From an uncultured Ruminococcus sp. (GTDB lineage Bacteria > Bacillota > Clostridia > Oscillospirales > Ruminococcaceae), in assembly GCA_947169885.1 (NCBI GenBank), contig CAMVRM010000010.1, forward strand, positions 1-64,000: a stretch of DNA of 64,000 bases, given 5' to 3'. Numbering within the stretch: the first letter of the stretch is position 1; each line of letters starts with the position of its first letter. Positions 17,812 to 26,237 of this stretch are shown here, one piece after another. Below the pieces are notes generated by a model. That model searched no databases. It was not told the origin of the DNA and saw only the letters and a program-made list of their open reading frames with translations. The translations under genes were made by a program, and so were the position numbers.

Positions 17812-19266
17812 TTACATGGGTTTTATCATGATTATAGCTGCGATCGTTATTATAAAGAATACTGCCCAGAAAGCGTGCCTTTTCCACTTGCTCGCAAGCA
17901 GACCGACAAACTCTCTGACAAAAGCGTTCGGCCAGAAATAAAGGCTGGTCGATGCGCCTATGCCGTCAGCGTCAAGTCCCTCATTCTCCGAGATGATGCC
18001 GCTTCTCAGCACATGGTAATTTGATGTTGAGAACACGATATTCGGCTGATCGCAGTCCGCTTTTATCTTTTCCAGCGAAAAGCGCATATTCTGCTGAGTG
18101 TTGACCGACTTGTTCTCTATGATTATCCTGTCCTCGCTTATTCCCTGCGAGATAAGATAGTTCTTCATGCTCTCCGCTTCCGAGATAACTTCGTCACTGC
18201 CCTGACCGCCCGACGGCACGAACTTCACTTCCCTGCCGCCTGCTTCTGCCTGCGCACGGGCAAAGCTTATCGCTCTGTCAACACGCCCTCTGAGAAGCGG
18301 CAAAGGTGTTCCGTCATCGGATATGGCGCACCCTAAGATTATGACGTGGGTCTTGTCAAGTGCAGTGCGCCTTTTTACCGATATTATGCCGCAAAGCATC
18401 GATGCTAAAAGCATCGACTCGAAATATACGAAACCTGTTGTGAGTATGCTGTCGACTGCCATAGCTGTGCGGACTTCACGTTCGCTGCCCATGAGCGGTC
18501 TGCCAACGTAGAATATCTGCACCAGATAGCTTATGATTATCAGTCCGCTAAGTATGAATCCCAGAATGTTTACAAAATTCAGCCCCTCACGCTTAACAAG
18601 TGTCAGGTTGCAGAATACAAGCATAACTGAGAACACCAGCATGAACGGAAGACTTAGCAGCATAAAAGCAACGCCTGAGTTCGTGATGATATTGTAAATA
18701 TATCCCATGTGATAAACCGCAGGGTCAAGAAAAATACCAAACACCGATACCAGCAGGTCTATCGTAAATCCCAGCATGAACAGCGCTGCACCTGCGTAGT
18801 ATATCGTTGTGTAGGAAAAGAGCAGTTTTTTGCAGCGTATGACAAAGGATGCAGTCAAAGCCGCCGTCACCAGCAGAACATAAACGGTTATGAGCGCCAC
18901 GATGACCCGATAGCCCGAGAAGTTACCGTTCTGTTCGTCCACAACAACTCCGTTCGGCAGGATCTTTATGGGAGTAGTACCCAATGCGTGGTCACCCTCG
19001 CCCATATTGTCAATGAAAACCCTGCCCTTGCTTTTGTCTTTTGCCTCAACTATCATGCGGCGTTCATTTTTAGGGTCGGTGCGGACGTTTACAAGGTCGC
19101 TTTCGGGCACAAAATCCTCAGCTCTGTCACCCTCGGGAAGATAGATGACAAGACTTCCTGCGCTCACAAACGAAACTGCAACCATTGAAATTATAAAAAC
19201 AGCCGTCAGGATAAGGGTCGCTATCCCTAAGCGTCTGACTGTTTTTCTTGCTTTCAGCTTGTCCAT
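17812..19266 (-). CDS. DUF218 (YdcF/SanA-like) multi-pass membrane protein
   Basis: A 484-residue protein with an N-terminal helix, an extracytoplasmic region of about 100 residues, then about six further membrane segments. A DUF218 domain (about 315-455) carries ILGCAISDDGTPLPLLRGR, the SGGQGSDE loop, NKSVNTQQNM and STSNYHVLRS; a last helix closes the protein. DUF218 proteins are implicated in cell-envelope metabolism, but the reaction is not established. ATG 19266 lies one base after the upstream stop; a TTG at 19290 preceded by AAGGTGG would overlap that gene by 23 bases and is an alternative. It sits in the operon with the RsbW-like kinase and the phosphatase. Confidence 0.83.
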   Translation of the reverse strand: MDKLKARKTVRRLGIATLILTAVFIISMVAVSFVSAGSLVIYLPEGDRAEDFVPESDLVNVRTDPKNERRMIVEAKDKSKGRVFIDNMGEGDHALGTTPIKILPNGVVVDEQNGNFSGYRVIVALITVYVLLVTAALTASFVIRCKKLLFSYTTIYYAGAALFMLGFTIDLLVSVFGIFLDPAVYHMGYIYNIITNSGVAFMLLSLPFMLVFSVMLVFCNLTLVKREGLNFVNILGFILSGLIIISYLVQIFYVGRPLMGSEREVRTAMAVDSILTTGFVYFESMLLASMLCGIISVKRRTALDKTHVIILGCAISDDGTPLPLLRGRVDRAISFARAQAEAGGREVKFVPSGGQGSDEVISEAESMKNYLISQGISEDRIIIENKSVNTQQNMRFSLEKIKADCDQPNIVFSTSNYHVLRSGIISENEGLDADGIGASTSLYFWPNAFVREFVGLLASKWKRHAFWAVFFIITIAAIIMIKPM

Positions 19267-19267
19267 A

Positions 19268-19861
19268 TCAGAACTGCTTTTTAACGGCAATATCCACCTT
19301 GCCGCCCAGCACGCCCACCGTTACGTCATCGGCAAGGTTAGCGATTATCGACTTTTCCAGTTCGTCCCATTCTTCGGCTTTCTGCTTTTTCTTGTCCTCG
19401 GAGTCAAAACCGTTTTTATACTCCTGCAAGCTCCATATAGTCTGTTCGTCATAGTCGCAGAAGCCGCTGGACATTGCGCCGTAAGGGTCAGCGCTGCGTT
19501 TTTTCTGTCTTGCGGCGAGCAGCTGTTCAACGGCGGCAGTCATTCTGCCGACAATGCCCTTTGCAGAGGCGTTCTTGCCGCTGCTCGAAACAGCGATGAC
19601 CTTTGAAGTGTCGAAATCCGCCGCATCGGGAGTCACCTGCAAGCGGAGCGTGTAGCACTTTTTGTGCGATTCTATCCAGAAGCTTCCCTTGCCGTAGATA
19701 AGCAGCTGAGGCATCATGCAGATAAGTTCCTCAGCGAGAAGTCTGAGCCTGAGTGCCGAGCGGCTGTCAAGCTGTTCATATCGTGCAGTGCGTTCAGTTT
19801 CCTCGGGTATTTCACGGAAGTCCGTCTGAAATCTTGTCAGCGTATAAATATCAGAGATCAT
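19268..19861 (-). CDS. Degenerate ATPase-like protein of unknown function
   Basis: A 197-residue soluble protein and the first gene of the four-gene minus-strand operon. The segment RLRLLAEELICMMPQLL resembles the N-box helix of GHKL ATPases, and a FWIES strand follows, but I see no G boxes, so ATP binding is doubtful. A charged coiled-coil stretch (DSEDKKKQKAEEWDELEKS) lies near the C-terminus. Position suggests a regulator acting with the RsbW-like kinase. AAGGAG precedes the ATG. Confidence 0.65.
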   Translation of the reverse strand: MISDIYTLTRFQTDFREIPEETERTARYEQLDSRSALRLRLLAEELICMMPQLLIYGKGSFWIESHKKCYTLRLQVTPDAADFDTSKVIAVSSSGKNASAKGIVGRMTAAVEQLLAARQKKRSADPYGAMSSGFCDYDEQTIWSLQEYKNGFDSEDKKKQKAEEWDELEKSIIANLADDVTVGVLGGKVDIAVKKQF

Positions 19862-19914
19862 TTTAAATTTTACTCCTTATCTCTTAAATATCATGTTATC
19901 ATTTGTACATATTA

Positions 19915-19943
19915 ATTATAACAGTTGAATGTGTCAATGTCTA
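19915..19943 (-). promoter_or_regulatory. Likely promoter of the RsbW/phosphatase operon
   Basis: On the minus strand TAGACA (19943-19938), a 17-bp spacer and TATAAT (19920-19915). The -35 has one mismatch; a consensus TTGACA also lies only 11 bp from the -10 and is badly spaced. Confidence 0.6.
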
Positions 19944-20015
19944 CAAACCACCCGACTAAAAGCAAAATTTTGTAAGAAGCCACAAATTTCTACATCAGCA
20001 TTTGTGCATAATGTT

Positions 20016-20051
20016 ATAAAAAAGAAAAGGTAGCCTTGGAGAGACTACCTT
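20016..20051 (-). terminator. Terminator downstream of pyrE
   Basis: AAGGTAG (20027-20033) and CTACCTT (20045-20051) form a stem that, read on the minus strand, is followed by TTCTTTTTT. It is 240 bases beyond the pyrE stop. Confidence 0.55.
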
Positions 20052-20079
20052 CTGACTTGTGTAAAAAATTTTGGAGAGG

Positions 20080-20125
20080 ATGAAACGAGCTAAGAGTATG
20101 ATCACTTAGTTTTTCATTCTTTTTC
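20080..20125 (+). other. Nine-codon mini-ORF overlapping a terminator-like hairpin
   Basis: GGAGAGG is immediately followed by ATG (20080) and an open frame MKRAKSMIT ending at TAG 20109. The codons overlap a hairpin CTAAG (20090-20094) / CTTAG (20105-20109) followed by TTTTTC. A short plus-strand transcript, leader peptide or small RNA is possible, but no convincing promoter was found. The rest of the 430-base gap 19862-20292 shows nothing else. Confidence 0.3.
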
Positions 20126-20292
20126 TTTCCTCTGTTCTACAATATAATTATACAATATATTGCGTAATATTACAACAACAATACAATTACAGAGGGTTAC
20201 AATTTTATTACAGTTTTGTTATAATTCGTAACTTTCGTGAAATATTTACCATATATCAAATCACGTTTAACAAAATACTAAGTTTTTAACTC

Positions 20293-20952
20293 TTAGTACT
20301 TAACGCCGTACTGCTCACGATAAGCGAGCATTGCATCTAAGTATTCCTTGCCCTCAACAACGCCGTTTCTGATAGCCTCGATGATGTCATCGATAGTAAC
20401 GATAGAGTATACCTTAACGCCGAAAGTCTTGTAAGCGTCCTGAACAGCCGAAAGATCGCTGTCAAGAGCCTTTTCCATGCGGTCAACGGTTATGACCATG
20501 CCTGTCACCTTAACGTCAGCAGCACCTGTCAGCTTAGGCATAACTTCACGCAGAGCCTTACCCGAAGTCATAACGTCCTCGATGATAACAACCTTGTCGC
20601 CGTCAGCAAGCTTTCTGCCGACGAACATTCCGCCCTCGCCGTGATCCTTGACTTCCTTGCGGTCGAAGCAGTAAGCAACGTCCTTGCCGAACTTGTTGTA
20701 GTAAGCAACTGCCGCCGAAACCGACAGAGGTATGCCCTTGTAAGCAGGACCGAAGAACACATCAGCCTCAACGCCGTTCTCCTCGATGCACTGAGCATAG
20801 AACTCGCCCAGACGTGCAAGCTGTGCGCCTGTCTTGTAGTTGCCTGTGTTTATGAAGTAGGGAGCTTTTCTGCCGCTTTTGAGTGTGAACTCACCGAACG
20901 TCAGCACTCCGCTGTCTGCCATGAATTTAATGAACTCTTCCTTGTAGGTCAT
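20293..20952 (-). CDS. pyrE: Orotate phosphoribosyltransferase
   Basis: Converts orotate and PRPP to orotidine 5'-phosphate in pyrimidine synthesis. The 219-residue protein shows the TLKSGRKAPYFINTG substrate loop, DVFFGPAYKGIPL, the YCFDRKEVKDHGEGG catalytic loop and the PRPP-binding signature VVIIEDVMTSGKA. ATG 20952 has AAGGAG eight bases upstream; a GTG three codons earlier overlaps it. The gene stands alone; no other pyr gene is adjacent. Confidence 0.96.
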   Translation of the reverse strand: MTYKEEFIKFMADSGVLTFGEFTLKSGRKAPYFINTGNYKTGAQLARLGEFYAQCIEENGVEADVFFGPAYKGIPLSVSAAVAYYNKFGKDVAYCFDRKEVKDHGEGGMFVGRKLADGDKVVIIEDVMTSGKALREVMPKLTGAADVKVTGMVITVDRMEKALDSDLSAVQDAYKTFGVKVYSIVTIDDIIEAIRNGVVEGKEYLDAMLAYREQYGVKY

Positions 20953-20988
20953 TTTGAACACTCCTTAATAAATTTATTTATCAGGATA

Positions 20989-21017
20989 ATTATACCACAT
21001 TTTTTCTGCAAATACAA
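20989..21017 (-). promoter_or_regulatory. Promoter of pyrE
   Basis: On the minus strand TTGTAT (21017-21012), a 17-bp spacer and TATAAT (20994-20989). Confidence 0.7.
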
Positions 21018-21057
21018 TAAACAATTTTTAAAATCCGAGATCGTCTCTCATGAATTT

Positions 21058-23415
21058 TCAGTTCGTATCGCTGAGTTTTCTTTCTTCCTTGATAATTGAT
21101 TTTTTCTTACGCTTCTGCTCATACAGCAGTGAGTCTGCATGAGACAGCAGTTCGCCGATCTCTACCGTTTCGGTGCAGTTGAACGGATAAACGCCAACGC
21201 TCACATGGATGATATATTCCTTGTCTGATGCGCATTCCTCGTTATACTGCTTCGAGATCGACTCGATATGTTCTCTTATCACCGTCATGTCAACAGGCTT
21301 CTTGAAGAAAGTACACACAACAAATTCATCGCCGCCTATCCTGCCGACTATCTCATCTCTGAACGAACGCCGCAGTATCTCAGCCGCCGAACGTATCGCA
21401 AAATCGCCCTCTTCATGCCCAAATCTGTCATTGATCACTTTCAGGCTGTCAAGGTCTGCGAATATCATCACCGCATAGGGGTGGTCGCCGACCAAACGCT
21501 CATCGTTCAGCTTGCGGCGCACTTCCTCGAAGAATCCACGCCTGTTTAAGCAGGCGGTCAGTTCGTCAGTCTTTGAGATGTCGCTCAGAAGCTGATTGTT
21601 CTCCTTTATCTCGATAAGACTCTGACGAAGCATCTTCTGTGTGTGTGCCTGCTCTTTCATCATCGTGATTATCCTCAGCGCCGCACAGAGCTGCACCGTT
21701 ACCGATGTGATGTAGTTGAAATATTCATGCTCTATCTCGCAAAGCAGAAGACCATAGTGTTCCTCATTGGAGAATAACGGCGTTACTACCATTGTGATGC
21801 GCCTGTCGTTCGGCAAATATTTGTTTGAGAAAAGTTTATCAGGAGCGACTGCCTGTTCCTCGGGCGGAAGTATCACAATATCTCCCTGATTGTGATAGCA
21901 TTTCAGGAATATCTTGTCGGGAAGCCTGAACGTGTCGGTCTTGCGGTTGATTATCGCAGGCTCGTAGCTGAAAAGATAACTCGATGTCATGTGAAGCCTT
22001 GAAGTTTTGTCAACAACTGTCTGATAAGCACGGTCATCGTATGCCTCGAACACCAGCATATCCCTTGTGATAGAGTTGGTCTGCCATGTCATGAAGTAGC
22101 TGTCATCGAGCCTGTCCTTGCAGAACGCCGCATTCCTCTCGGCGATTATCTTGTATATACGTATGAACAGGCGGTTTATCATAAGCTGTTCATCACGGTC
22201 AACATTGCGGGCGGTGTATTTGCTGTGTATATATTCTATCACCGCATAAAGATCGTCCATTGAGACGAACTTGAAGAAGCCCTCGCCCAGCAGAGCATCA
22301 AGGTCATTTGCTATCTCATCACGGAGCCGTCTGTCATGCAGGTTCTCCATGTGGACGTATCTGTCTATCTTGAAAAGTATCTGCCCGAATCTTTTGCGGA
22401 GTGCATGGGTCTTTTCGCTCGAACGGTATCTGTCAAGCAGATAGTCGCACACTTCGTCCACAAACTCTGCAAGACTGCCCGTGCTGCTCTCACGGAAAGA
22501 CAGCGTTCCAAGACGTGCGTTTCTTGTGCAGCCGCAGGAATTGCGTATCAGCATTGAGGACGGGACAGAATCGTTCTCAAGCTTGCCGTTGTTGATATAG
22601 TTTATCGCTTCGATGATCGAGTTGTAGCCCAGTTCGGCGGCATCTGACTTAACGGTGGTGAGGTGAGGAACAACTTCTTCGCATACGTGGTCGTTGTCAA
22701 AGCCCGTCACTGCGATGTCAACGCCCGGGCGAAGTCCTCTCTGTTCCAGCGCCTGATAAGCGGCAGTAGCCATCTGATCGTTAGCGCAGACTATCGCATC
22801 AAGATCGGGATTGCGGTCAAGCAGGTCGCCAACCTGCGGTGCAACGTATTTCGAGAAGTTGCCGTAGACCACTCTTTCAGGCGAGAACTCAACACCGTGC
22901 TTTTCAAGGGTGTCTCTGAACACTTCAAGACGCTCCTTTGCATCATCGCTCGTTTCGGGACCGCTTACAAATCCGAGCTTTCGGCAGCCGTGAGCGTCGA
23001 TAAGGTGTTCTATCACCTGCACAAGTCCCGTCTTGTTGTCAACACTTATGCAGGGATAGCCCTCTATCTCGGAAGTTATAGTGATAACAGGTACACCCTC
23101 AAATTTGCTGAGGAATTTTGCCTTTTGCTCTTTGTTAAGATGACTGCCGATAGTTCCGATAAGCACCAGCAGAACATCGAATCTGTTATGTATCGGCAAA
23201 TCGAACAGCGTGTTGTACTGATATTCATATTCGGTGCGCAGTTTATCCGCATAAACGCCGTCGATATAGCGCCCCGGGAAGATTATGAGGTCAACGTCTG
23301 CCTGTTCAGCGGCGATCATTGCGCCCTCGCACACCGCATCGTCAAAATCATCTTCCAGATGACTTATGAGCAGCCCTATACGGGGTCTGCGTCTGTTTTC
23401 TTCTTTATTTGCCAT
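21058..23415 (-). CDS. Diguanylate cyclase with LacI-type ligand sensor
   Basis: A 785-residue cytoplasmic protein predicted to make cyclic di-GMP. Residues about 10-300 look like the ligand-binding half of LacI/GalR regulators (IGLLISHLEDDF, LGFVSGPETSDDAKER, DAIVCANDQMA, ITVTGFDNDHV-type strand), but the usual N-terminal helix-turn-helix is absent. A central helical region of about 300 residues follows, then a short coiled coil and a C-terminal GGDEF domain with intact RIGGDEFVV and FADLDSLKVINDRFGHEEGD. The design suggests that binding of a small molecule, perhaps a sugar, tunes cyclase activity. ATG 23415 is used; it lies 17 bases after the EAL gene stop, so synthesis and breakdown are encoded in one operon. 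Confidence 0.88.
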   Translation of the reverse strand: MANKEENRRRPRIGLLISHLEDDFDDAVCEGAMIAAEQADVDLIIFPGRYIDGVYADKLRTEYEYQYNTLFDLPIHNRFDVLLVLIGTIGSHLNKEQKAKFLSKFEGVPVITITSEIEGYPCISVDNKTGLVQVIEHLIDAHGCRKLGFVSGPETSDDAKERLEVFRDTLEKHGVEFSPERVVYGNFSKYVAPQVGDLLDRNPDLDAIVCANDQMATAAYQALEQRGLRPGVDIAVTGFDNDHVCEEVVPHLTTVKSDAAELGYNSIIEAINYINNGKLENDSVPSSMLIRNSCGCTRNARLGTLSFRESSTGSLAEFVDEVCDYLLDRYRSSEKTHALRKRFGQILFKIDRYVHMENLHDRRLRDEIANDLDALLGEGFFKFVSMDDLYAVIEYIHSKYTARNVDRDEQLMINRLFIRIYKIIAERNAAFCKDRLDDSYFMTWQTNSITRDMLVFEAYDDRAYQTVVDKTSRLHMTSSYLFSYEPAIINRKTDTFRLPDKIFLKCYHNQGDIVILPPEEQAVAPDKLFSNKYLPNDRRITMVVTPLFSNEEHYGLLLCEIEHEYFNYITSVTVQLCAALRIITMMKEQAHTQKMLRQSLIEIKENNQLLSDISKTDELTACLNRRGFFEEVRRKLNDERLVGDHPYAVMIFADLDSLKVINDRFGHEEGDFAIRSAAEILRRSFRDEIVGRIGGDEFVVCTFFKKPVDMTVIREHIESISKQYNEECASDKEYIIHVSVGVYPFNCTETVEIGELLSHADSLLYEQKRKKKSIIKEERKLSDTN

Positions 23416-23432
23416 TTTTGGTATCCCCCGTA

Positions 23433-26027
23433 TCAATCGTTCATTTTGATATTTTTTATTATATGTTCAAACCGAACAGTACCGTCACGGCTTCCGATGT
23501 CGAAGCTGTTGCCTGTTCTGAATGCAAGTGTCAGCTCGCTCTCGCTTATATCTACTCTGCCGCCGCCGTTTCGGTCGCCTATGCCTGTTACCTCGCCGCC
23601 CTCTGAATAAAGGCTCAGAAGAGCGTGTTTTATATTGCAGTCAGTAACAGCGTTGTTCGAGCCGATGTTCAGCACCGTCTTGCCTCTCATCACCGTGTCA
23701 AGTTCAACAGATTCAGCGATTATCTCGGCATTTCCGTCATGCAGAACACCGATACCGCAGAGGTTGTTTCCCGCACTCTGACAATAGAGCGAGGAATTTT
23801 TCATTTCTATCTTAGCATTTCCCGAAACAGAACCTATGCACGTTCCGACAGCCGAAGCCATATTCACGCCCATAGAACAGCTGTCGATAACAAGATCGGC
23901 ATTGCCCGTCACCGAACCCAGACCCGTGCAGCTGCCTCCGGAGCAGCTAACGTCGATCGTGCCGCTCGCTATCCTGACAAAAGCCGACTTTCCGCCGCCG
24001 ATGCCGATACTCGATTCACCGTTAGCGTTTATTGTCAGGGTAAGAGTGTCGATGTATATCTCGCCTGACGTATTATCCGAGGGACAGCCAATGCCGTAGC
24101 TTTCATGCGCTTCGGGGTCTATGAACAGCGAACCTGTTCCCGTGACAGTGACCTTTGTCCCCTCGGGCACGAAAATGCCGCCCATTTTCAGAACGTTTGT
24201 GCTTTCGCAGACAAGCGTTAGTTCACTGCCGTCCGAAAGCGAGATCGAAGGCATATCTGATTCCGATTCTATGCAGACATCATGAAGTTCAAGCCTGCAC
24301 TCCGCATTTTCACGGACAGAGACAGGCATTTTGAAAGTCTTGTCAGAAACGCCGTCAATTATGAACTTTCCGCTTCCGAGAGAGATGCTGTTGTATTTTT
24401 CAAGCGCAAGCTTCATGAGCGAGATACGCTCACCGTCCTCCGCTTTGTATATTTTCTGTATGCTTCCTGCCGCTTCAAGGTTTATCTTAACAATATCGTC
24501 CCTGACGCTCCATGCGACTTCATTGACGAAAACCGGCTTAGGTCTTGACACCCAGTAGCCTTGCAGAAGATCAACACCTAAGAATATCATCGTCCTGACT
24601 TCATCAAAAGTCTCAACGCCCTCTGCAAGTGCAGTATAACCGCAGGAATGGCAGAAATCGATTATTCCCTTGACAAGATTCTGTATCTTCGGCTTGCGGT
24701 CGATATTCTCGATGAGCGCACGGTCTATCTTAACATGGTCGGGCGCATATCTCACAAGGTTTGCACTGTTGGCGTAACCCGTGCCGAAATCATCTATCGC
24801 CATTTGCATATTGTTCGCTCTGAGCCTTTTGCGGATAACTTCAAGATGCTCATCGCTTATCTCCGTCTGCTCTGTCAGTTCGATGACCGTCTTTTCGAGC
24901 AGTTCGCCGTAACGCTCACGAATAAGCTGATAATCGTGATCGGTGGTTATATGGGAAGAAATGGAATTTATAAACAGTCTTCTGTCCTCAAAGAAACTCT
25001 GATTCTCGCTGAGCGCCTGCAAAGTGTTATTGAGCGTTGCAAGTTCGATGTCATAAAGTCTGTCATAACGCTCTGCAAGTTCAAGGACTCTGAGCGGATT
25101 GAAACCGATAGAGGGGTCGGTTCTCATGAGCGCTTCATAAGCCACGATGCTTCCCGTCTGAGCGCTGACGATAGGCTGGAAGTGATAGTTGAACAGGTTC
25201 TGGTCGAGAAGTCTTGACAGCTTTCTGAGGTCGCTGTACTCCGACTTCTGACGTTCATACTGCTCGGCGCTGAACAGTTCAAGTTTTCCCTTGCCCTTTG
25301 CCGCAGCGTCATAAAGTGCGAACGAAGCACTGTGCATCCTGTGGACAGCCGCTCCCTCAGAACAGCATATACCTGCGCTGAAAGTCATGTTGTGGTTCTC
25401 GCTTATGATACTGCCCGTGCGGTCGGTGAGGGGACATTTTTCAACAGCCGTCCTAAGCCGCTCCGCCTCTGAGATAGGGTCGCCCGTGAACGAGGGAATG
25501 TATATCCAGTACTCAAAGTTTGAGTGCGAAGCTATCATAGCATTATCAGGAAGTGCCGCAAAAAGCGCATTGAGTGCGCTGAACACACAGTAGAAAAGTT
25601 CCCCCGGGTCAGCATCTGCACCGTCAAGGTGAATGAGCATGACCAGCGAACCGTCCTTTGAAGCGTCCATAGCACGGACTATCTCCGCCTTGGTCGACAG
25701 CAGAAAACTGCTCTCGTCAAGTTCACTGCTTGAAGCGTTTATCCAGACTGCGCCTGCTGTCAGCTGTTCATCAGCTGTGTCGATAAGCCCCAGCATTATG
25801 GGCGCTCTGCCTTCGGCGTATTCCTCGGTGCGTTCTATCGCCGCCGTAAGTTCTGTATATCCGGGCTGTGAATTAAAGCCCAGAATGCGCATTGCGTTTG
25901 CGTCTATCATTATTTCCTGTGTATCGTGTGCGATGATGAACATTCCCGCATCGACTGACGCTTCAGAGAATAGTTCCCATATCTTTCCAAAATATTTTTG
26001 CCGCAGCTGCTCAGTTATCCTGTTCAT
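23433..26027 (-). CDS. EAL phosphodiesterase fused to a beta-helix-like domain
   Basis: An 864-residue protein with no membrane helix. Residues about 1-110 resemble a PAS-type sensor. Residues about 110-265 match a degenerate GGDEF domain (HSNFEYW in place of GGDEF). Residues about 275-520 are an EAL domain with intact catalytic motifs (YEALMR, DDFGTGYANS, HVKIDRALI, ALAEGVET, LQGYW), so hydrolysis of c-di-GMP is expected. Residues about 560-850 are Gly/Ser/Asn-rich strands with repeated IGIGG, GLGSV, CGIG and IGSNN turns, typical of a right-handed beta-helix and resembling carbohydrate-binding folds that are normally secreted. Its presence on a cytoplasmic EAL protein is unusual. The cyclase gene follows in the same operon. 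Confidence 0.85.
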   Translation of the reverse strand: MNRITEQLRQKYFGKIWELFSEASVDAGMFIIAHDTQEIMIDANAMRILGFNSQPGYTELTAAIERTEEYAEGRAPIMLGLIDTADEQLTAGAVWINASSSELDESSFLLSTKAEIVRAMDASKDGSLVMLIHLDGADADPGELFYCVFSALNALFAALPDNAMIASHSNFEYWIYIPSFTGDPISEAERLRTAVEKCPLTDRTGSIISENHNMTFSAGICCSEGAAVHRMHSASFALYDAAAKGKGKLELFSAEQYERQKSEYSDLRKLSRLLDQNLFNYHFQPIVSAQTGSIVAYEALMRTDPSIGFNPLRVLELAERYDRLYDIELATLNNTLQALSENQSFFEDRRLFINSISSHITTDHDYQLIRERYGELLEKTVIELTEQTEISDEHLEVIRKRLRANNMQMAIDDFGTGYANSANLVRYAPDHVKIDRALIENIDRKPKIQNLVKGIIDFCHSCGYTALAEGVETFDEVRTMIFLGVDLLQGYWVSRPKPVFVNEVAWSVRDDIVKINLEAAGSIQKIYKAEDGERISLMKLALEKYNSISLGSGKFIIDGVSDKTFKMPVSVRENAECRLELHDVCIESESDMPSISLSDGSELTLVCESTNVLKMGGIFVPEGTKVTVTGTGSLFIDPEAHESYGIGCPSDNTSGEIYIDTLTLTINANGESSIGIGGGKSAFVRIASGTIDVSCSGGSCTGLGSVTGNADLVIDSCSMGVNMASAVGTCIGSVSGNAKIEMKNSSLYCQSAGNNLCGIGVLHDGNAEIIAESVELDTVMRGKTVLNIGSNNAVTDCNIKHALLSLYSEGGEVTGIGDRNGGGRVDISESELTLAFRTGNSFDIGSRDGTVRFEHIIKNIKMND

Positions 26028-26075
26028 ATAAGCGTCCTCATTTCCCGAGAGTTAATAAAAGATACATACATTTAT

Positions 26076-26104
26076 ATTATACATAAATTTTTCCCGAAAG
26101 TCAA
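26076..26104 (-). promoter_or_regulatory. Promoter of the c-di-GMP operon
   Basis: On the minus strand TTGACT (26104-26099), a 17-bp spacer and TATAAT (26081-26076). Confidence 0.8.
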
Positions 26105-26182
26105 TAGAATTATATTCATATTGCGTAAAGATCATAATTTTTGTATTATACTCCCAAATATACCTATGCAGTTTTGTCAGAC

Positions 26183-26220
26183 AGCAAAAAAGAGAGGAAA
26201 CAGCTTCCTGCTTCCCCTCA
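26183..26220 (-). terminator. Terminator of ilvE
   Basis: On the minus strand GAGGGGAAGCAGG pairs imperfectly with CTGTTTCCTCTC and is followed by TTTTTT. Confidence 0.75.
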
Positions 26221-26237
26221 GTGTTATTATTATTTTA

